Shown here: piece after piece, positions 1 to 11,635 of the stretch
Layout of the letters: each line of letters starts with the position of its first letter
Numbering within the stretch: the first letter of the stretch is position 1
Source of the DNA: Tetradesmus obliquus
Taxonomy: Eukaryota; Chlorophyta; Chlorophyceae; Sphaeropleales; Scenedesmaceae
Reading direction: 5' to 3'
NCBI GenBank assembly: GCA_030272155.1
Contig: CP126199.1
Location: forward strand, 5,506,501 to 5,570,500
DNA: 64,000 nucleotides
Made by a program: the position numbers and the translations under genes
Notes under the pieces: model-generated
What the model saw: the letters and a program-made list of their open reading frames with translations, nothing else
Database searches by the model: none
Told to the model about the DNA's origin: nothing

Positions 1-2814
1 TTGTCAATTTGTGTTGAATTTGACGGCAGTTGTCGGTGCCTGCCAAGCAGCAGCAGCCTCCAGGCGTGTGCACGTTACTGAACCATACTTGATAATGACA
101 ATATTGTATCAAATTGAATCCTGGTCCAACCGCCCGTGGCTGGGCCTAAAAAGCAACTGGAATTCACGGACTTGCGCGGGTGGTTTCGATCGCCCAAACA
201 ACGAAGGAAAGACTGGGTACAGTTACACCTATCCCCCATGAGCGGAATAGCGGCTCGCTGGGCTAGTGCCTGGGGTCGGGTTCAGTCCCGAAAGTGTATT
301 GTATTGTATTGTATCAGCGGATGCTTCCTGAGGATGATCGCTGGTATCAGCGGTACCTCAGGTCAACAGCAGTGGCCTCATCTGCAAGCACCAACGACAG
401 GGAAGGTTTTTGTTACCTGGGGAAGCGACATCCTACTGGCTGATCATACACAGCAATCAGGCGAGCCTGAATGCCGGAGACCTAGCACTGCCGCCACCAG
501 CAAGACATGCCAAGCACCGACAGGAATTTGGCCACTGGCTCCTGTGCAATGTGTTGTGGCAGCCTGCCCTGGCAAGCAGGCAATCACACAACATAATGGA
601 GGGAAACAGGGTGCCACCTTGCATGCAGCCTGTCAGCAGGATGCAGCCTGCTGTGACACAGCTGCACCGACAGCGAGAGTGTTTACGGAACACCGGGCAG
701 CCTCGTGTTCCTCGCGCTCACTTGGATGTGCTTCAAGCCTTTCCTTCAAGGTTTAGAAACGGCGTGGACAACCTGCCGCGACTGTGATAGCGAGTTGTCG
801 CCTATGCTGGTGAAACAATGCTGCTGCTCGTGGGGCTGTTTCCCGCCAATGCACTGCGCGCGGAGTGTAGTCTGTAGGCACCGCTGTGTACTTCCTGCAG
901 CCTAACTTCCTGCAGCCAAAAGCTGCTTGTCCAGATATTCAAGCAGCTATCATCGCTGACGTGGCGCAAGCACCCGCGTGTCAATCAGCGCTGGCATGAC
1001 AGATGGGGTACATAACTGCTTCCTGCAGGCATGCTTCCTGTACTGGGACTCCTCGGTACACTTCATTCATTCAAGAAATAGGCCTCAAGGACATCGCGAC
1101 CAAGGACATCTCGGCCTAGCCTTCGGTCGTTTGCTGCGCTGCTTGCTGCAAGCAGGCCCTGCAACTCCAACACATGAGCCAGCACAGCCATCTTGCTGCA
1201 AGCAGGCCCTGCAACTCCAACACATGAGCCAGCACAGCAAAAACTCTGCAAACTCCATGTTAACAGCCACAGTGCCTGCAAGCAGGCCCTGCAACTCCAG
1301 CACATGAGGCAGCACGGCCACAGTGCCTGCATGCAGCCCCACACACAGCTGACGCTGCCATTGTTGCAGCCAAACTTAGCGGTACATGCTCCCAACGACA
1401 TGCTGGCAACTTCGATGCATTCCAAAAGCGCGCATTGTGGCCACAGCTGCAAATGACTGTCTGCACTGCACTGCATGTCATGCAAGCTTCACACAAGTGC
1501 ACCATCACCATCAAACAACCAATCAAGGCATAGCATACAACGCCATCAGCCCCATTCAAGTACATGTGAAGGGACAAAATGAAGCCAGCCATCACGCATT
1601 CATTACTTATGAATCGTAAGTATAACGGGTGTCCTGCTCCATAGCTCTGTAGATGTCATTCATCTCTGCTGCTGCTGCCAGCTTTAGTGCCTGTTTTTCT
1701 GGTGCTGCAAGCATTACCATGCTTAACTCAGCAGCCTCAACCCAGCAATGCCCAATCGACCGCCACATGTGCTCACTGCATGCCACCAGGAACAACCAAC
1801 ACTTTTAGGCCTGACATGGCACCTCACATCAGCCTAGACTGCATGTGACACAGATTTTCAAGCTGCTGCGCTGCGCCTGGCGCAGTCAGCCTGCCACATG
1901 CTCTGACGTCTTGCGTCGAAGAATTAAGCACGTACGCATCACGTACTCAGCACTCACTGCATGCGACTACAAACAATCAACACAGGTGTTGCGCCGTCAC
2001 TGGCGCAGCTTGCAGCAGTCAGCCTGCCACATGCGGCTTGTATGAAAACCTTCCACCCCTTCACGATTCACACCACGCCACCAAAGGAATGCAGAATAGT
2101 TTACTGCCAAAAAAGCAATCAGCCCTGACTAGAAGCAATGCACTGATGACTTCACTTCTAAGAAATCAAGCATGTACTCATCAGTCTCACTCTGTGCTAC
2201 ATCGACCAAACCATGGCTGGTGTTGCACCGCCACTAGCGCAGCACTCAGCAGTACTGCACACCACTGCCGCCATCCAAATCACACAGATCAATATCAACA
2301 GTGTCTTTAGTTGATGTTCCACTGGCGCAGGAGCTCTGCGCCTCTCTGACAGGCGTTGAAGAAGGCCCACGGCGCCTGCAATCAGGACAGCAGAAACAGC
2401 CAACACGCCACAGCAATGGGTGCTGCTTGCAGCTCTTTGACGCGCAAATTGCCAACATGACCGAAAGGTGGGCACATATCACAGCACATCACATACGTAA
2501 TCAATTTAGTGCTGCTTGCAGCGCACTGGAGCGATGACATCAGCAGTGCGCAGCTATGGCACACATCACAGCACATCACAGACGCATTCAAGTTTGCATC
2601 AACAAAGTTGGCATCCGCATCAGCCACTTCAGAGCAACAAGCTGTTTGCAGTGCAGCAGCTGCACATTAAGTAATGCGTTCAAAGGCATCAAAAGACCGA
2701 CTGACAACCTTATGCAGCAGCCTGATCTGCATGGTTAGCGCCTGGTATCACATCAAACACAAGCAATACAAGAGATACATGACAACGCCCGCATCGTGTA
2801 CCTACACCCGCACC
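1..2814. other. Gene-free interval with short tandem repeats
   Basis: I see no open frame here with recognisable domains or with splice sites that connect in phase. The open frames are short and look like chance frames of CAG/TGC-rich DNA. The stretch holds a 41-bp-type tandem repeat (1147-1325), a short GTATT run (about 297-316) and two loosely related segments around 1880 and 2010 that share a 16-base CAGTCAGCCTGCCACA core. It ends at the stop codon of the minus-strand membrane protein gene, so its right end probably includes that gene's 3' UTR. Confidence 0.6.
1147..1325. repeat. Imperfect tandem repeat, about three copies
   Basis: The unit starts GCAAGCAGGCCCTGCAACTC and continues to GAGCCAGCACAGC. 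It occurs at about 1148, 1199 and 1279; the third copy is diverged and separated by a short unrelated insert. It lies in gene-free DNA and has no coding or CRISPR-like character, because the spacers are not uniform. Confidence 0.8.
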
Positions 2815-4344
2815 CTAAAACTCACTGTCATATACAATGCCAGCACTCACAAAAGGCACTACCGGCCGGTTTGGGCACCACGCATTCAGCTGCTGCGCAG
2901 ACAGCACCCGAGGAAGCAGCAGGTATGCCACAGCAGCAGATCCCTGCCAGCACAGCAGCAGCGACAGCAGCAGCACCGTCATGTGCAGCACCCAGTGAGC
3001 CAGGGGGTGGCTGCTGCACGCGTCGCGCTGCAGCTGCTGCAGCACCTGCTGCTGCGCGGCAGGCGAGCAGCGCGGCAGCGCCGCCAGCAGACCAGCGTAC
3101 GGCTGCTGCTGCTGCTGCTGCTGCTGTGATATGAGAGCTGCACCAGGCGCGACATCGCCCGTAGAGAGATGCTGCGCCACATTTGCTGCTGCTGCTGTTG
3201 TGGTGGCCTCTCCATTAATCTGCTGAAGCCGCATCACAAGGGCTGCCTCGTTGCTGCTGCTTGCCCCTGAAACAACTCCCTGGCTGGCAGTGCTTGCAAC
3301 AGCTGCTGCTGCTGCTGCTGCTGCCAGCTGCTGCCGCTGTGTGTACCTGCGCAGGGCTGCTGTCTCCATGCGCCAGGCTGCGTACTGCGGCAGCACTGCT
3401 CCAGCAAACAGCAGCACCGTGACGTACGCGATGATGCCAGGGCAGGCGCTGCATCACGGCACACACCAACACCGACGAACATGTGCCGATTACAGCAATG
3501 CTTGAGTCTGAAAAGGCATCTACAAGATGCATCAAGGCAGCGCAGAGCAAGACAAAGTCTGCTTTTGCTTCTGCATCTGTACGAACTGTGTGTGTCTTGC
3601 TAGTGTTGTGGCCCGCCTGCAGACTGCTTGCCGCGCAGCAGCAGCGGCACCCGCCTCTCCACGCGGAACACACCGTCCATGGTGGCTGCTGCAGTGGCCT
3701 CACCTGCAGACAGCCTGCCCTGTTGCTGGCAGCGGCACCAGCCCCTCGACCAGAACGCTCATCAGCGCAGCACAGCAAGCTGCATTATAGCATTGTACGT
3801 GTCGCTGCTGCAACGCCCATCACCCAGCCCACCTGCAGACGGCCTGGCCCGTTGCCGGCAGCGGCACCAGCCCCTCGACCAGCGCACTCATCATGGCAGC
3901 AGCACGCATTGTGTACCACTATGTTGTAAGTTACTGTTGCAGTGGCCTCACCGGCAGACAGCCTGCCCTGTTGCCGGCAGCGGCACCAGCCCCTCGACCA
4001 GCGCACTCATCATGGCAGCAGCACGCATTGTGTACCACTATGTTGAAAGTTACTGTTGCAGTGGCCTCACCTACAGACAGCCTGCCCTGTTGCCGGCAGC
4101 GGCACCAGCCCCTCGACCAGCGCACTCATCAGCGCAGAGGCAGCATCGTACACCTCGTGCACCGTGTAAAAGAAGTTGTACGCGTGCGCCAGCCGGAAGC
4201 CAGGCAGGCTCGACCACAGCTGATTTGTCAATGCAAAGCGGGGGCGGCGGCAGCAGCACAGCAGCAGTGGTTGTAAGTTCTGCCAGCAATGCGCATGTGT
4301 AAGCCAGCCAGAAGCTCGGCAGGCTTGACCACAGCTGCATGTGC

Positions 4345-4404
<60 letters not shown>

Positions 4405-5538
4405 GCGGCAGAAGCAGCAGGGGTTGTAAGCTTTGCCGGCAGCGCGCACGGTACGCCGAGACAGCAGCAGTGATTTTGTGCCACCCCATCAGCTGCAACC
4501 AGACTGCACATCTGCTTGAGCTCCTTGCATTTGTCATGCAAGGCGGTTTGCAGGTGCAATCACACAAACAGCAACAGCAGTACAGTACAGCAGTACAGTA
4601 CGGCAGTACAGCAGTACAACACTGGCCTACCTGTACTGCCACAAAGTACAGTGTAACCAGCAGGTGCACAGCAGTGCAGCAGTACAGTACAGCAGTACAG
4701 TACGGCAGTACAAATCACTCACCTGTACCGCCACAAAGTACAGTGTGACCAGCAGGTGCAGCCGTGAGCGCTGCTGCAGCCCCAGCACCTCAAAGTTGCG
4801 GATCAGGCCGCCTGTGGAAGGAGGGGGCGGCCACATTTGGGCAAGGGCAGGCAGACAAGTGGGCCAAGCAGCAATCAAGCAGAGAACAGCAGCAGATTAA
4901 ACGTTTGCAAGGAATGCAGGGTAACCTGGAGCACGGTTCGCAACATCTTGCAGTGTGGGGATGCATGCACGGGCAGCTGCAGCACACCGCCGTGAGCGCT
5001 GCTGCAGCCCCAGCACCTCAAAGTTGCGGATCAATCATCGTCACTCACCGCTGGTGCCCAGCATCGACACCAGGAAGAACATGAGCGGTGTGTCGCTGTT
5101 TTGCCCGCCGGTGACGTGGCTGGCGCGCCAATGCACCGCATGCTCGCTGGCCATAGCGTAGACCATTGCTGCCCGCAGGCTGGTCATTGCGATGTGAAAG
5201 GTGAACACCAGCTGCGTGCGCCAGCGCTGGTAGACCAACCTGTGATGAGATAATCCGACCCAGAAGTGACATGTTCAGTAACAAGGTTTTGACTTCGATG
5301 CTGCCAGTTCCCTGCTGCTGTGCTGGCTACTGCATTGTATGCAACCGCACAAGGATCTGCCGTTACACAACACGTACTGGGCAGGCTCAGTTAGATGCAG
5401 CAGCAGCAGCAGCAGCCATGTGCCTCTCACCTGCGGAAGTGCTTCAGCAGCAGCAGCGCCATGCAGCAGGCTATCGCTGCTGTCATGATGAGCTGTTCGA
5501 CCAGGCGCTTCGGCACCACGGCCTTTTTCATCACTGCG

Positions 5539-5573
<35 letters not shown>

Positions 5574-5820
5574 AGCAGCAGCAGCAGCAGCAGCGGCAGC
5601 AGCAGCAGCAGCAGCAGCGGCAGCAGCAGCAGCTGAGTCGGATGTCTGAGTGGCTCAACTGTTGCATGGCAGACAGACAGTAAGAGCATGCCTGCTGGAG
5701 CTCAGCAGTCAGCTACTGCTAGTGGATCAGATGTCCGCTCGCCAGTTGCAGATACCGCAGCAGTTTGATTTCCAGGCTTTCGGACTGTGTACGCAGCAGC
5801 ACATGCGGCTCAGCAAGTTG

Positions 5821-5857
<37 letters not shown>

Positions 5858-5981
5858 GCCCTGTCAGCTGCAGCTCACCAGCGATGAGGCACATGTAGGT
5901 TGTGAAGAACCACGTGTCCAGCTGCGATACATGAGCTCCATAGTGCTGCTGCCAGAAGCTCTGAGCCACGTGCTCGCGCAT
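2815..5981 (-). CDS. Putative multi-pass membrane protein, function unknown
   Basis: Six exons in sense order join in phase: 5981-5879, 5533-5431, 5239-5049, 4811-4723, 4219-4071, 3448-2815, giving about 422 residues. The ATG at 5981 is the first in-frame Met that leads directly into exon 1, but the true 5' end may lie further up. Hydrophobic stretches suggest several membrane helices, for example near LIMTAAIACCMALLLL, TPLMFFLVSMLG, LVTLYFVAV and IIAYVTVLLFAGAVL. The last exon adds an Ala/Gln-rich tail and one more hydrophobic segment (MTVLLLSLLLCW). I do not recognise the family. Introns are unusual: exon 4 and exon 5 edges recur as decoy copies, and a (CAG)19 array (sense CTG) abuts one decoy acceptor. 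An extra cassette exon near 5700-5830 is possible but not needed for frame. Confidence 0.7.
3704..4014 (-). repeat. Three decoy copies of an exon 3' end (membrane protein gene, exon 5)
   Basis: The true exon 5 tail (4071-4140) encodes SALVEGLVPLPATGQAV followed by a GTGAGG donor. Near-identical segments recur downstream in the intron at 3952-4014, 3831-3895 and 3704-3773, each followed by its own GTGAGG or GTGGGC donor, at a period near 120 bp. Only the 4071 donor leads in phase into the last exon at 3448. The copies carry substitutions, so they are not a simple assembly stutter. Confidence 0.85.
4301..4402 (-). repeat. Decoy copy of exon 5 head with a (CTG)19 acceptor tract
   Basis: Sense-strand (CTG)19 (plus 4346-4402) runs into a TGCACATGCAG acceptor. 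The acceptor is followed by a copy (4301-4333) of the first ~30 nt of exon 5 (CTGTGGTC...CTGCC...GCTT). The intact exon 5 head starts at 4219. Reading through the decoy acceptor does not keep the frame to the rest of the exon. Confidence 0.75.
4632..4661 (-). repeat. Decoy copy of exon 4 tail
   Basis: The end of exon 4 (LLVTLYFVAVQ, donor GTGAGT at 4722) is repeated about 90-100 bp further into the intron as the same peptide with a usable GTAGGC donor. AGTAC-rich repeats (4577-4620 and 4675-4712) belong to the same duplicated unit. Confidence 0.8.
4992..5033 (-). repeat. Decoy copy of exon 4 head
   Basis: A copy of exon 4's first part (encoding IRNFEVLGLQQRSR) sits upstream of the true exon (4811-4723). 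It has no good acceptor directly before it and breaks away into unrelated intron sequence after the Arg codon. Confidence 0.8.
5540..5634. repeat. CAG-rich array at the exon 2 acceptor of the membrane protein gene
   Basis: Interrupted CAG/CGG repeats (sense CTG/CCG) over about 95 bp, ending at CTTCGCAG and exon 5533-5431. Confidence 0.88.
5822..5858. repeat. (CTG)12 array in intron 1 of the membrane protein gene (sense CAG)
   Basis: Lies about 20 nt after the exon 1 donor (5878) and is CAG on the sense strand. The acceptor of the next exon (5533) is preceded by sense CTG arrays (5540-5634). Confidence 0.88.
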
Positions 5982-6834
5982 GCTGCTGTTGCAACAGCAA
6001 CAGTAGCAGCAAACGCAGCAGTAGAACCACAGCACAGCCTCCTCGAAACCCTGCTGCTGCCTCCCCGCAACTGTAGCTGTACACTTAATGTATATCGTCC
6101 AATCGTGAAGCAGCCATCGTAGATACTGTAGTTGGGTGACTATGCTGGCAGGGTGTGGTCCTTGAGTGAAGCTCAGCTGCCCGGGTGCCAACACGGCATG
6201 ATCCACTCAGCGGCGGCGTTGATTATATCCTCGTAACTGACAGTTGGATTGCCTGTTGTCAATTGAGTTGCGCCAAAAGGTCCGCTGCAACATTACTTGA
6301 AGCCCTTGCCAGGGCTTGGGTGCGTCAACCGGGGTGATTCATATCGCCGTTGCCGACAATCGCAGACAGCAGCGGGGAGCTGAACTTCAAAAGCATGTGT
6401 TAGGTAACACAGGCAACAGAAAGTGGGCGTGCATGGTGCCTGGCACGAATCTCATCAAGAGTGACTGTGCTACAGCTCGAAGTTCATAGAGCAAGCCGTG
6501 CTCGTGTTCATGCGCTGAGCTGAAGAGTACCGGCCGATCACTCCTGCCTCAGTGCAGTATCTGCAATCACCTGCAGACTCACTGGTTGTATCTGGCCTTG
6601 GCAGGTCTTCAGGACATTCTGACTGACTCAGCCTCTCTTTCTCAATGAGTGAAGGGGCCAGCCATATGGCTGTTGGCGCCAACATCTGAAGATCTCTCAG
6701 AGACTGTCACCCAGCTGCTGCTAGGCCAGGCAATATGCTACATTGGTGACCCACCCCTGCACAATCTCAGGTCAATTCCATTTGCGCCGCCAGGCGATGA
6801 CAAGCCCCTTGCGGGCCAACTGTGCTAGCAGCGC

Positions 6835-6852
6835 TGTGACAGCGCTGTCACA
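6835..6852. repeat. Perfect 18-bp palindrome
   Basis: TGTGACAGCGCTGTCACA reads identically on both strands and overlaps a direct repeat of AGCGCTGTGAC. No gene adjoins it. It could be a protein binding site, a cruciform or chance. Confidence 0.7.
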
Positions 6853-7937
6853 AGGGTTACTAATCTTATGAGAAGGCCTCTGCAGCTGGCCAAGCCGTGC
6901 TGCATGGCATGCGCAGCCCATCTGGCCGCCTACTAGTTACTAACTAGTAATAGCTAGCGGCTAGATGCCGCATCGGCTAGATGCAGCGGCTGCATGGCCC
7001 ATGTTGTACGCCATTACAGGCAGCGAGCCGGTTCAACCGACACTAGTCGACCGGCACCTGCCATTGAGTGGTGCCGCGAGCAAGTCCATGCCGTCTTTTG
7101 GACCGTTCCGCAGACAACAGTTTCACAGTTACACAAACATGACAGCAAATGCAGACCATGGCGGCAGTGCTGGGCCCAGCATTGAGCCCCTGTGAAACAA
7201 TTCCTTCTGCGGAATCATACCCGACGTCACCGCGCAGGACCAGCCAGGCAGTGCCGTCAACCTGCATGGCCAGCGACCCGCCGGCGGCTGTCAGTGCGAG
7301 GCGCCATTGATGGCAGTTTTGCCACGCGCATCTGTTTTGAAAAAGTCGGAAAAAGTCGGAACACTGCCACTTCAAAGCTGCATGCAGGTCGCAGTCGCGC
7401 ATGCGTTGCCGCGTAAACTTCGCAACATGTTCTGCTGTTGCAGCTGAGCGGACACGATTCCATTGTGGCACAGCATACTGGGACCGAGAGTCACATCAGA
7501 ACCGGCGGCTGCGCACACCTTCAACATTGCACACGACATAATCAGTATAACCAACCAAACCATGCGTTGCACGTAACACCACCAACATGGAAAGCTCCAT
7601 CAGATGACGGCCGCCAAACCTGATGCATGCCCAGAGCCGGCTGCATCACCACCTGCCTCGACCCACTCGTGCCATGTCGTTTGTGATCATGGCATTGCGT
7701 GCGGCATCGACAGTCGCCAAACCAACAGCAGTGCGGCTCAAGTGAATCACAGAGCACGGCCAAGCACCAACCCATCTATTTGTGGAGGACACACGAAACT
7801 GCTAGACTAGGAGGATGTCGCTGTGTTTTTTGCAGCAATGCTGGCTGCTTTGGCATGCAATCAAGGCGTGCCAGTACAGCGTGCCTTGAAGCAGCACCGA
7901 CATTGGCCAAACTGCCACACACCGTGCGTAGCAACTG

Positions 7938-7938
<1 letters not shown>

Positions 7939-7981
<43 letters not shown>
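7939..7981. repeat. (CAG)14 microsatellite
   Basis: An uninterrupted CAG array in gene-free DNA. Unlike the intronic arrays it has no neighbouring splice site that I can support. Confidence 0.9.
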
Positions 7982-7982
<1 letters not shown>

Positions 7983-9636
7983 CTGCTAGCAGCAGCATGC
8001 CAGGGTCAACCCCTTTTTGTGATGCGCAACAATAATTGCCCCGCATGCAAACCTCTGCAACACACTCAGCCACATCAGCGTCCACAAGTGAGCACACAGA
8101 CACACACAGCATTGCAGTGCTACGTTTTGAAACACCTTGCAGCGCTGCAGCAAACCTGCTGATCCATGCATGTGTGCACAGCAGCAGCCACTGCAAGAAT
8201 CACGGTGTCCAAACAACACAGGCATTGCCATGCGCGATGCCACCCACTCTATTACATTGGCTGCAACATGCGTTGTGATGTCAAAACAGAATCTGGTCAA
8301 GCAGTGCTGTCTGCCGCAAGTACATCGGGTAATCTGGCATGCAATGTGTCGCGCATAGCACGACTGCAGGCCATCAACGTGTGCAAACATTGATCGGTTT
8401 GCTGGCCACACATTCTGCTGTGTTGCTAGGATGCCGTAAGTCGTCAAACAGAACATGCTATGAATCTGCATAGTATAGATGCAACTGCCGAACTGACCAA
8501 TCAAAGCCTGGTGCCAAACATAACATCATCGGTCAACTCGGCAGCACCACATTGCTGAGCCCAAATAAAGCGCAATCTGCTGCTGAGTCAGCAACAACAG
8601 CGGGGAATGGACACTTGCAGCCTGCAGCAGCAATCAACAGCAGCAGCAGCAGCAGCGGCCGCTCAACGTGTGCGCAGTCAGCGGCCACACTTGCTGACTC
8701 AGCAGCATGTCAAAATGCTGATTAAAGTGGAGCATTATCATCAACGCCGATCTGCGTGAGTGATCAAACAGCCAGCCAGGTGCAGCTTCCACACACAAAC
8801 AAACTTCCACACAAACACACACGCGACCGCATGAATGTGTGCTTACGCAATCTTCGGTTTCATCGACACACACTGGTGGCGCCCTGCACACTGAGTGATA
8901 CCAGTCGCATAACGCTCACGGCCGACCGTTTGCAGGATCAGCATGCTCACAGAGTCCAATGCTTTGAAAGTCATGTGGCTGTATGCGATGCAGCACACCG
9001 CCATAAAGACGCAAACCGCCGGACGACACTCCAGCAATGAGCCTGCAAAGTGCCAGCTCAAAACGGTGCCAGCCAGCTCAGACGGTGTATGCTGCAGTGC
9101 TTTGTGTGAGCTGCTGCACACAGCGGAAGCTGCAGCCGCCTGGCAGGCACAATGACACGCTCAACTGCCCAGAATGACTTGCAGCAATCATCAAAGACAC
9201 ACACATGGGCATGCAATAGCACCCTTGAACCACCGCCACACCCAACCTGTTCTTACAAGCGTGGCAGCTCCTCCAGCCAGCAGCCTTCAATCCCACATTG
9301 CAGCATATGATGCGCATGGTGCAGCATGGCGCGGCACGATGTAGCATGATGCTGCATGGTGCGGCATGAAACACATGCATCAGGACCATGCATCAGTACC
9401 ATGCATTGGTGCTGCAACAGCAACCTCGCGCGGCAGGTGTAGCACAGCAATGCAGCACTAAACAAAGGCACACACGCAACTGTGGAAAGTCCCTATACTA
9501 TGTTAAGCAACCGCCTCAATCAGCAAGGCATATTTAGGGCACATCTAGGGCATATCTAGGGCAGGTCTAGGGCCATCTGCACCGCGCGCTGTGTAGTGCA
9601 GCTGCGGCATGCCCTGCAGCCAGACAGGACTGCCCT

Positions 9637-9722
9637 GCACTGCCCCCTTGCAGATGAACCTGCAGCACTGCCCCCTTGCAGATGAACCTGCAGCACTGCC
9701 CCCTTGCAGATGGACCTGCAGC
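9637..9722. repeat. 28-bp tandem repeat, three copies
   Basis: Units begin at 9637, 9665 and 9693 with GCACTGCCCCCTTGCAGATG and differ by single bases. No protein or RNA role is visible. Confidence 0.9.
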
Positions 9723-11571
9723 ACGATGCACCACCTCGGGAGCTCCTGCACACCCGCCAGGAGCCACCCCCAGGGCTGCTGCTGCTCACTGCACGCCAAT
9801 CACACACAAAGGTTTTTCACGATGCAGCAGGAGCGCGGTGCACAAGGAACACCCTAGCAACAAGGCTGTATGCGGCAAATAACAGCAGGCAAATCACACA
9901 GGAAAAGGTCTCATTATGCTGCAGGTGCCTGGCAACAACGCTGTGTGCGGTGCCTTGAGGGGCCTCAGGGGACCAGTAGCATGCACCCAACTCCGTTGAC
10001 AAAACAACGCAGCCGAGTCAGCTGCAGCTAACAGCAGCAGCGCCAGCCCTCTCGCACACCAGCGTGTCATAAATCATAGCACACATGCTTCACTGCCGCT
10101 GTCATGATGCAACGGCCATGATAGTGGCGCATTGATAAATGGTGTACCACTGTTTGGCGGCGACCGCAAATGTGTGTTCCTTTGCAACCAACACACTGCA
10201 ACCCTCAAACAAGGCCTGCTGACAATGCAGCATTGGGCCTAATGATAAAGGCCAAGCTTGTCATTTGTAAGCCATGCAAAGCTGCCATATATTAGACTCA
10301 TCTAGGTCAAGTCCTAGCGGCGCTCAGCATATCGCATGTCAGCGACACACAAAAGCTTCGAGGCAGTAGAAGCGCATTTGTTGTTGCGACTTGCAGCAGC
10401 TTCCAGCAGCAGCAGCATGATGAGGTGCAGAGGTGCTGCGCAGGCAACTGCTGTCAACTTTAATATACCTGAGCCCTGCTGTATATCACCTACCACAGCA
10501 GATCCACAGCACACACAACCCAAACCAGGCTGCAGCATGTTGCAGCTGACAGCATTCCAACTATCTTGTGTGTTTGAGTCACGAGACACGGCAACGGATT
10601 AAGCCCTGATGCCGAGTTCTGTCTGACTGCCGCGCCCCACACACCCGGCTCACACATTGCATATGTCATTTGCATGCCACGGTGGCCGCAGGGTGAAGCG
10701 CAGAACAGCACAGCATGCTGCATGATACACAGCACAGCAAATCAGCAGCACACACAGCCATCTGCTGACAGGGTATCCGCAGGGACTGGGCAGCCTTATA
10801 AGCTGATTCCTCCTGCTTGCTGCTGCAATACTAGGCTGTGCTCTTGTCAAGACTTCCGACCCTGGCATGGTAAAGTAAACGCTAGATACACCGGAGACCA
10901 GTTGTCAAGTTCACGGCTGTGTTGTTGGCCATGCTATGTCCCTGAAACCCAAAGCCTGTATGCCAGAAAGCAGGCTGAATAAGCACCGTAAACCGCTGCG
11001 TAAGCACTGTAAACCGCGGCCCGCTGAACTCCAGCACCCGTTTGCCACAGCACAGTGCAGGCTTGCTAGTGCAGCCGTGCCAGGGACGGTAGGGACAGCC
11101 ACAAAACAGAAGGTGGCAGCACAGCCCTGAAACCCTAAGGGAAGAAACAAACAAACAAACTCTGCATTCGCAAGGCCGTATGCCAAGTGCCAAAGAGGCA
11201 GCACAAAACAGCACAATGTTGCTGATGTGTGAACTTGTCTGCTGCGTGTGTTGAGTCTCATCAGTTAAGCCTACGACACTACATGCTATGCTACGCCACC
11301 AGCAACGCCACTACCACACCACCCAACAAACCCTACAGTCAGCATGCTGACCGCACTATAGCAGTGTAGTAGCTACTATACAGTGAGTCAACATGCAGCT
11401 GCTGGCTGCCCTTGCACCACATCCTCGCAGCTACTAACACGCCAGAGGACAACCCAGAAAGCGTGCTTACATCAGACACGCACTAACGTAGCGCCGCAAC
11501 ACATCTGCTGTGGTCCGCCATGCTGCACATGCATCAGCTGGGCGCGTCAAGACACAGTGCTTAGCCCATCC

Positions 11572-11576
11572 TTACA
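11572..11576 (-). terminator. Candidate TGTAA polyadenylation signal
   Basis: The sense strand reads GATGTAAGGA about 60 nt past the stop codon of the zinc finger gene. TGTAA is the usual poly(A) signal of chlorophyte nuclear genes. A second copy lies at 11467-11471. Confidence 0.45.
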
Positions 11577-11635
11577 TCACCACCATCGCTGTTGCTGCTG
11601 CCGCAGACTGATCTGATCACATCCTCCTGATCTGA

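Larger units (their letters stand above)
5982..11570. other. Gene-free interval, 5.6 kb
   Basis: No gene can be supported on either strand. Several open frames exceed 70 codons but lack homology-like patterns, consistent splice sites or typical codon context. Contents I can name: an 18-bp perfect palindrome (6835-6852), a (CAG)14 run (7939-7981), an 11-bp CTAGGG-containing repeat (about 9530-9575), a 28-bp triple repeat (9637-9722) and scattered short CAG runs. The left end probably includes the promoter of the membrane protein gene and the right end the 3' region of the zinc finger gene. Confidence 0.55.

Noticed and set aside
245-300. tRNA-like B-box (GGGTTCAGTCCCG)
   Set aside because: The surrounding bases do not form acceptor and anticodon stems, and no matching A-box lies at the right distance.
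3600-3700. Extra exon with MDGVFRVERRVPLLL in the membrane protein gene
   Set aside because: No acceptor and donor combination fits phase 2 from exon 5, whereas exon 5 joins 3448 in phase.
5700-5835. Possible extra exon in the membrane protein gene (LLRTQSESLEIKLLRYLQ)
   Set aside because: Protein-like, but no donor gives the phase needed by the next exon, whereas exon 1 joins 5533 directly. Kept only as a possible alternative.
6470-6685. Minus-strand frame of 71 codons
   Set aside because: Looked faintly like retroelement protein, but there is no supporting neighbour domain, LTR or target duplication.
9530-9575. Interstitial telomere repeat (TTTAGGG-like)
   Set aside because: Only one unit matches the plant/algal telomere motif; the rest is an 11-bp repeat around CTAGGG.
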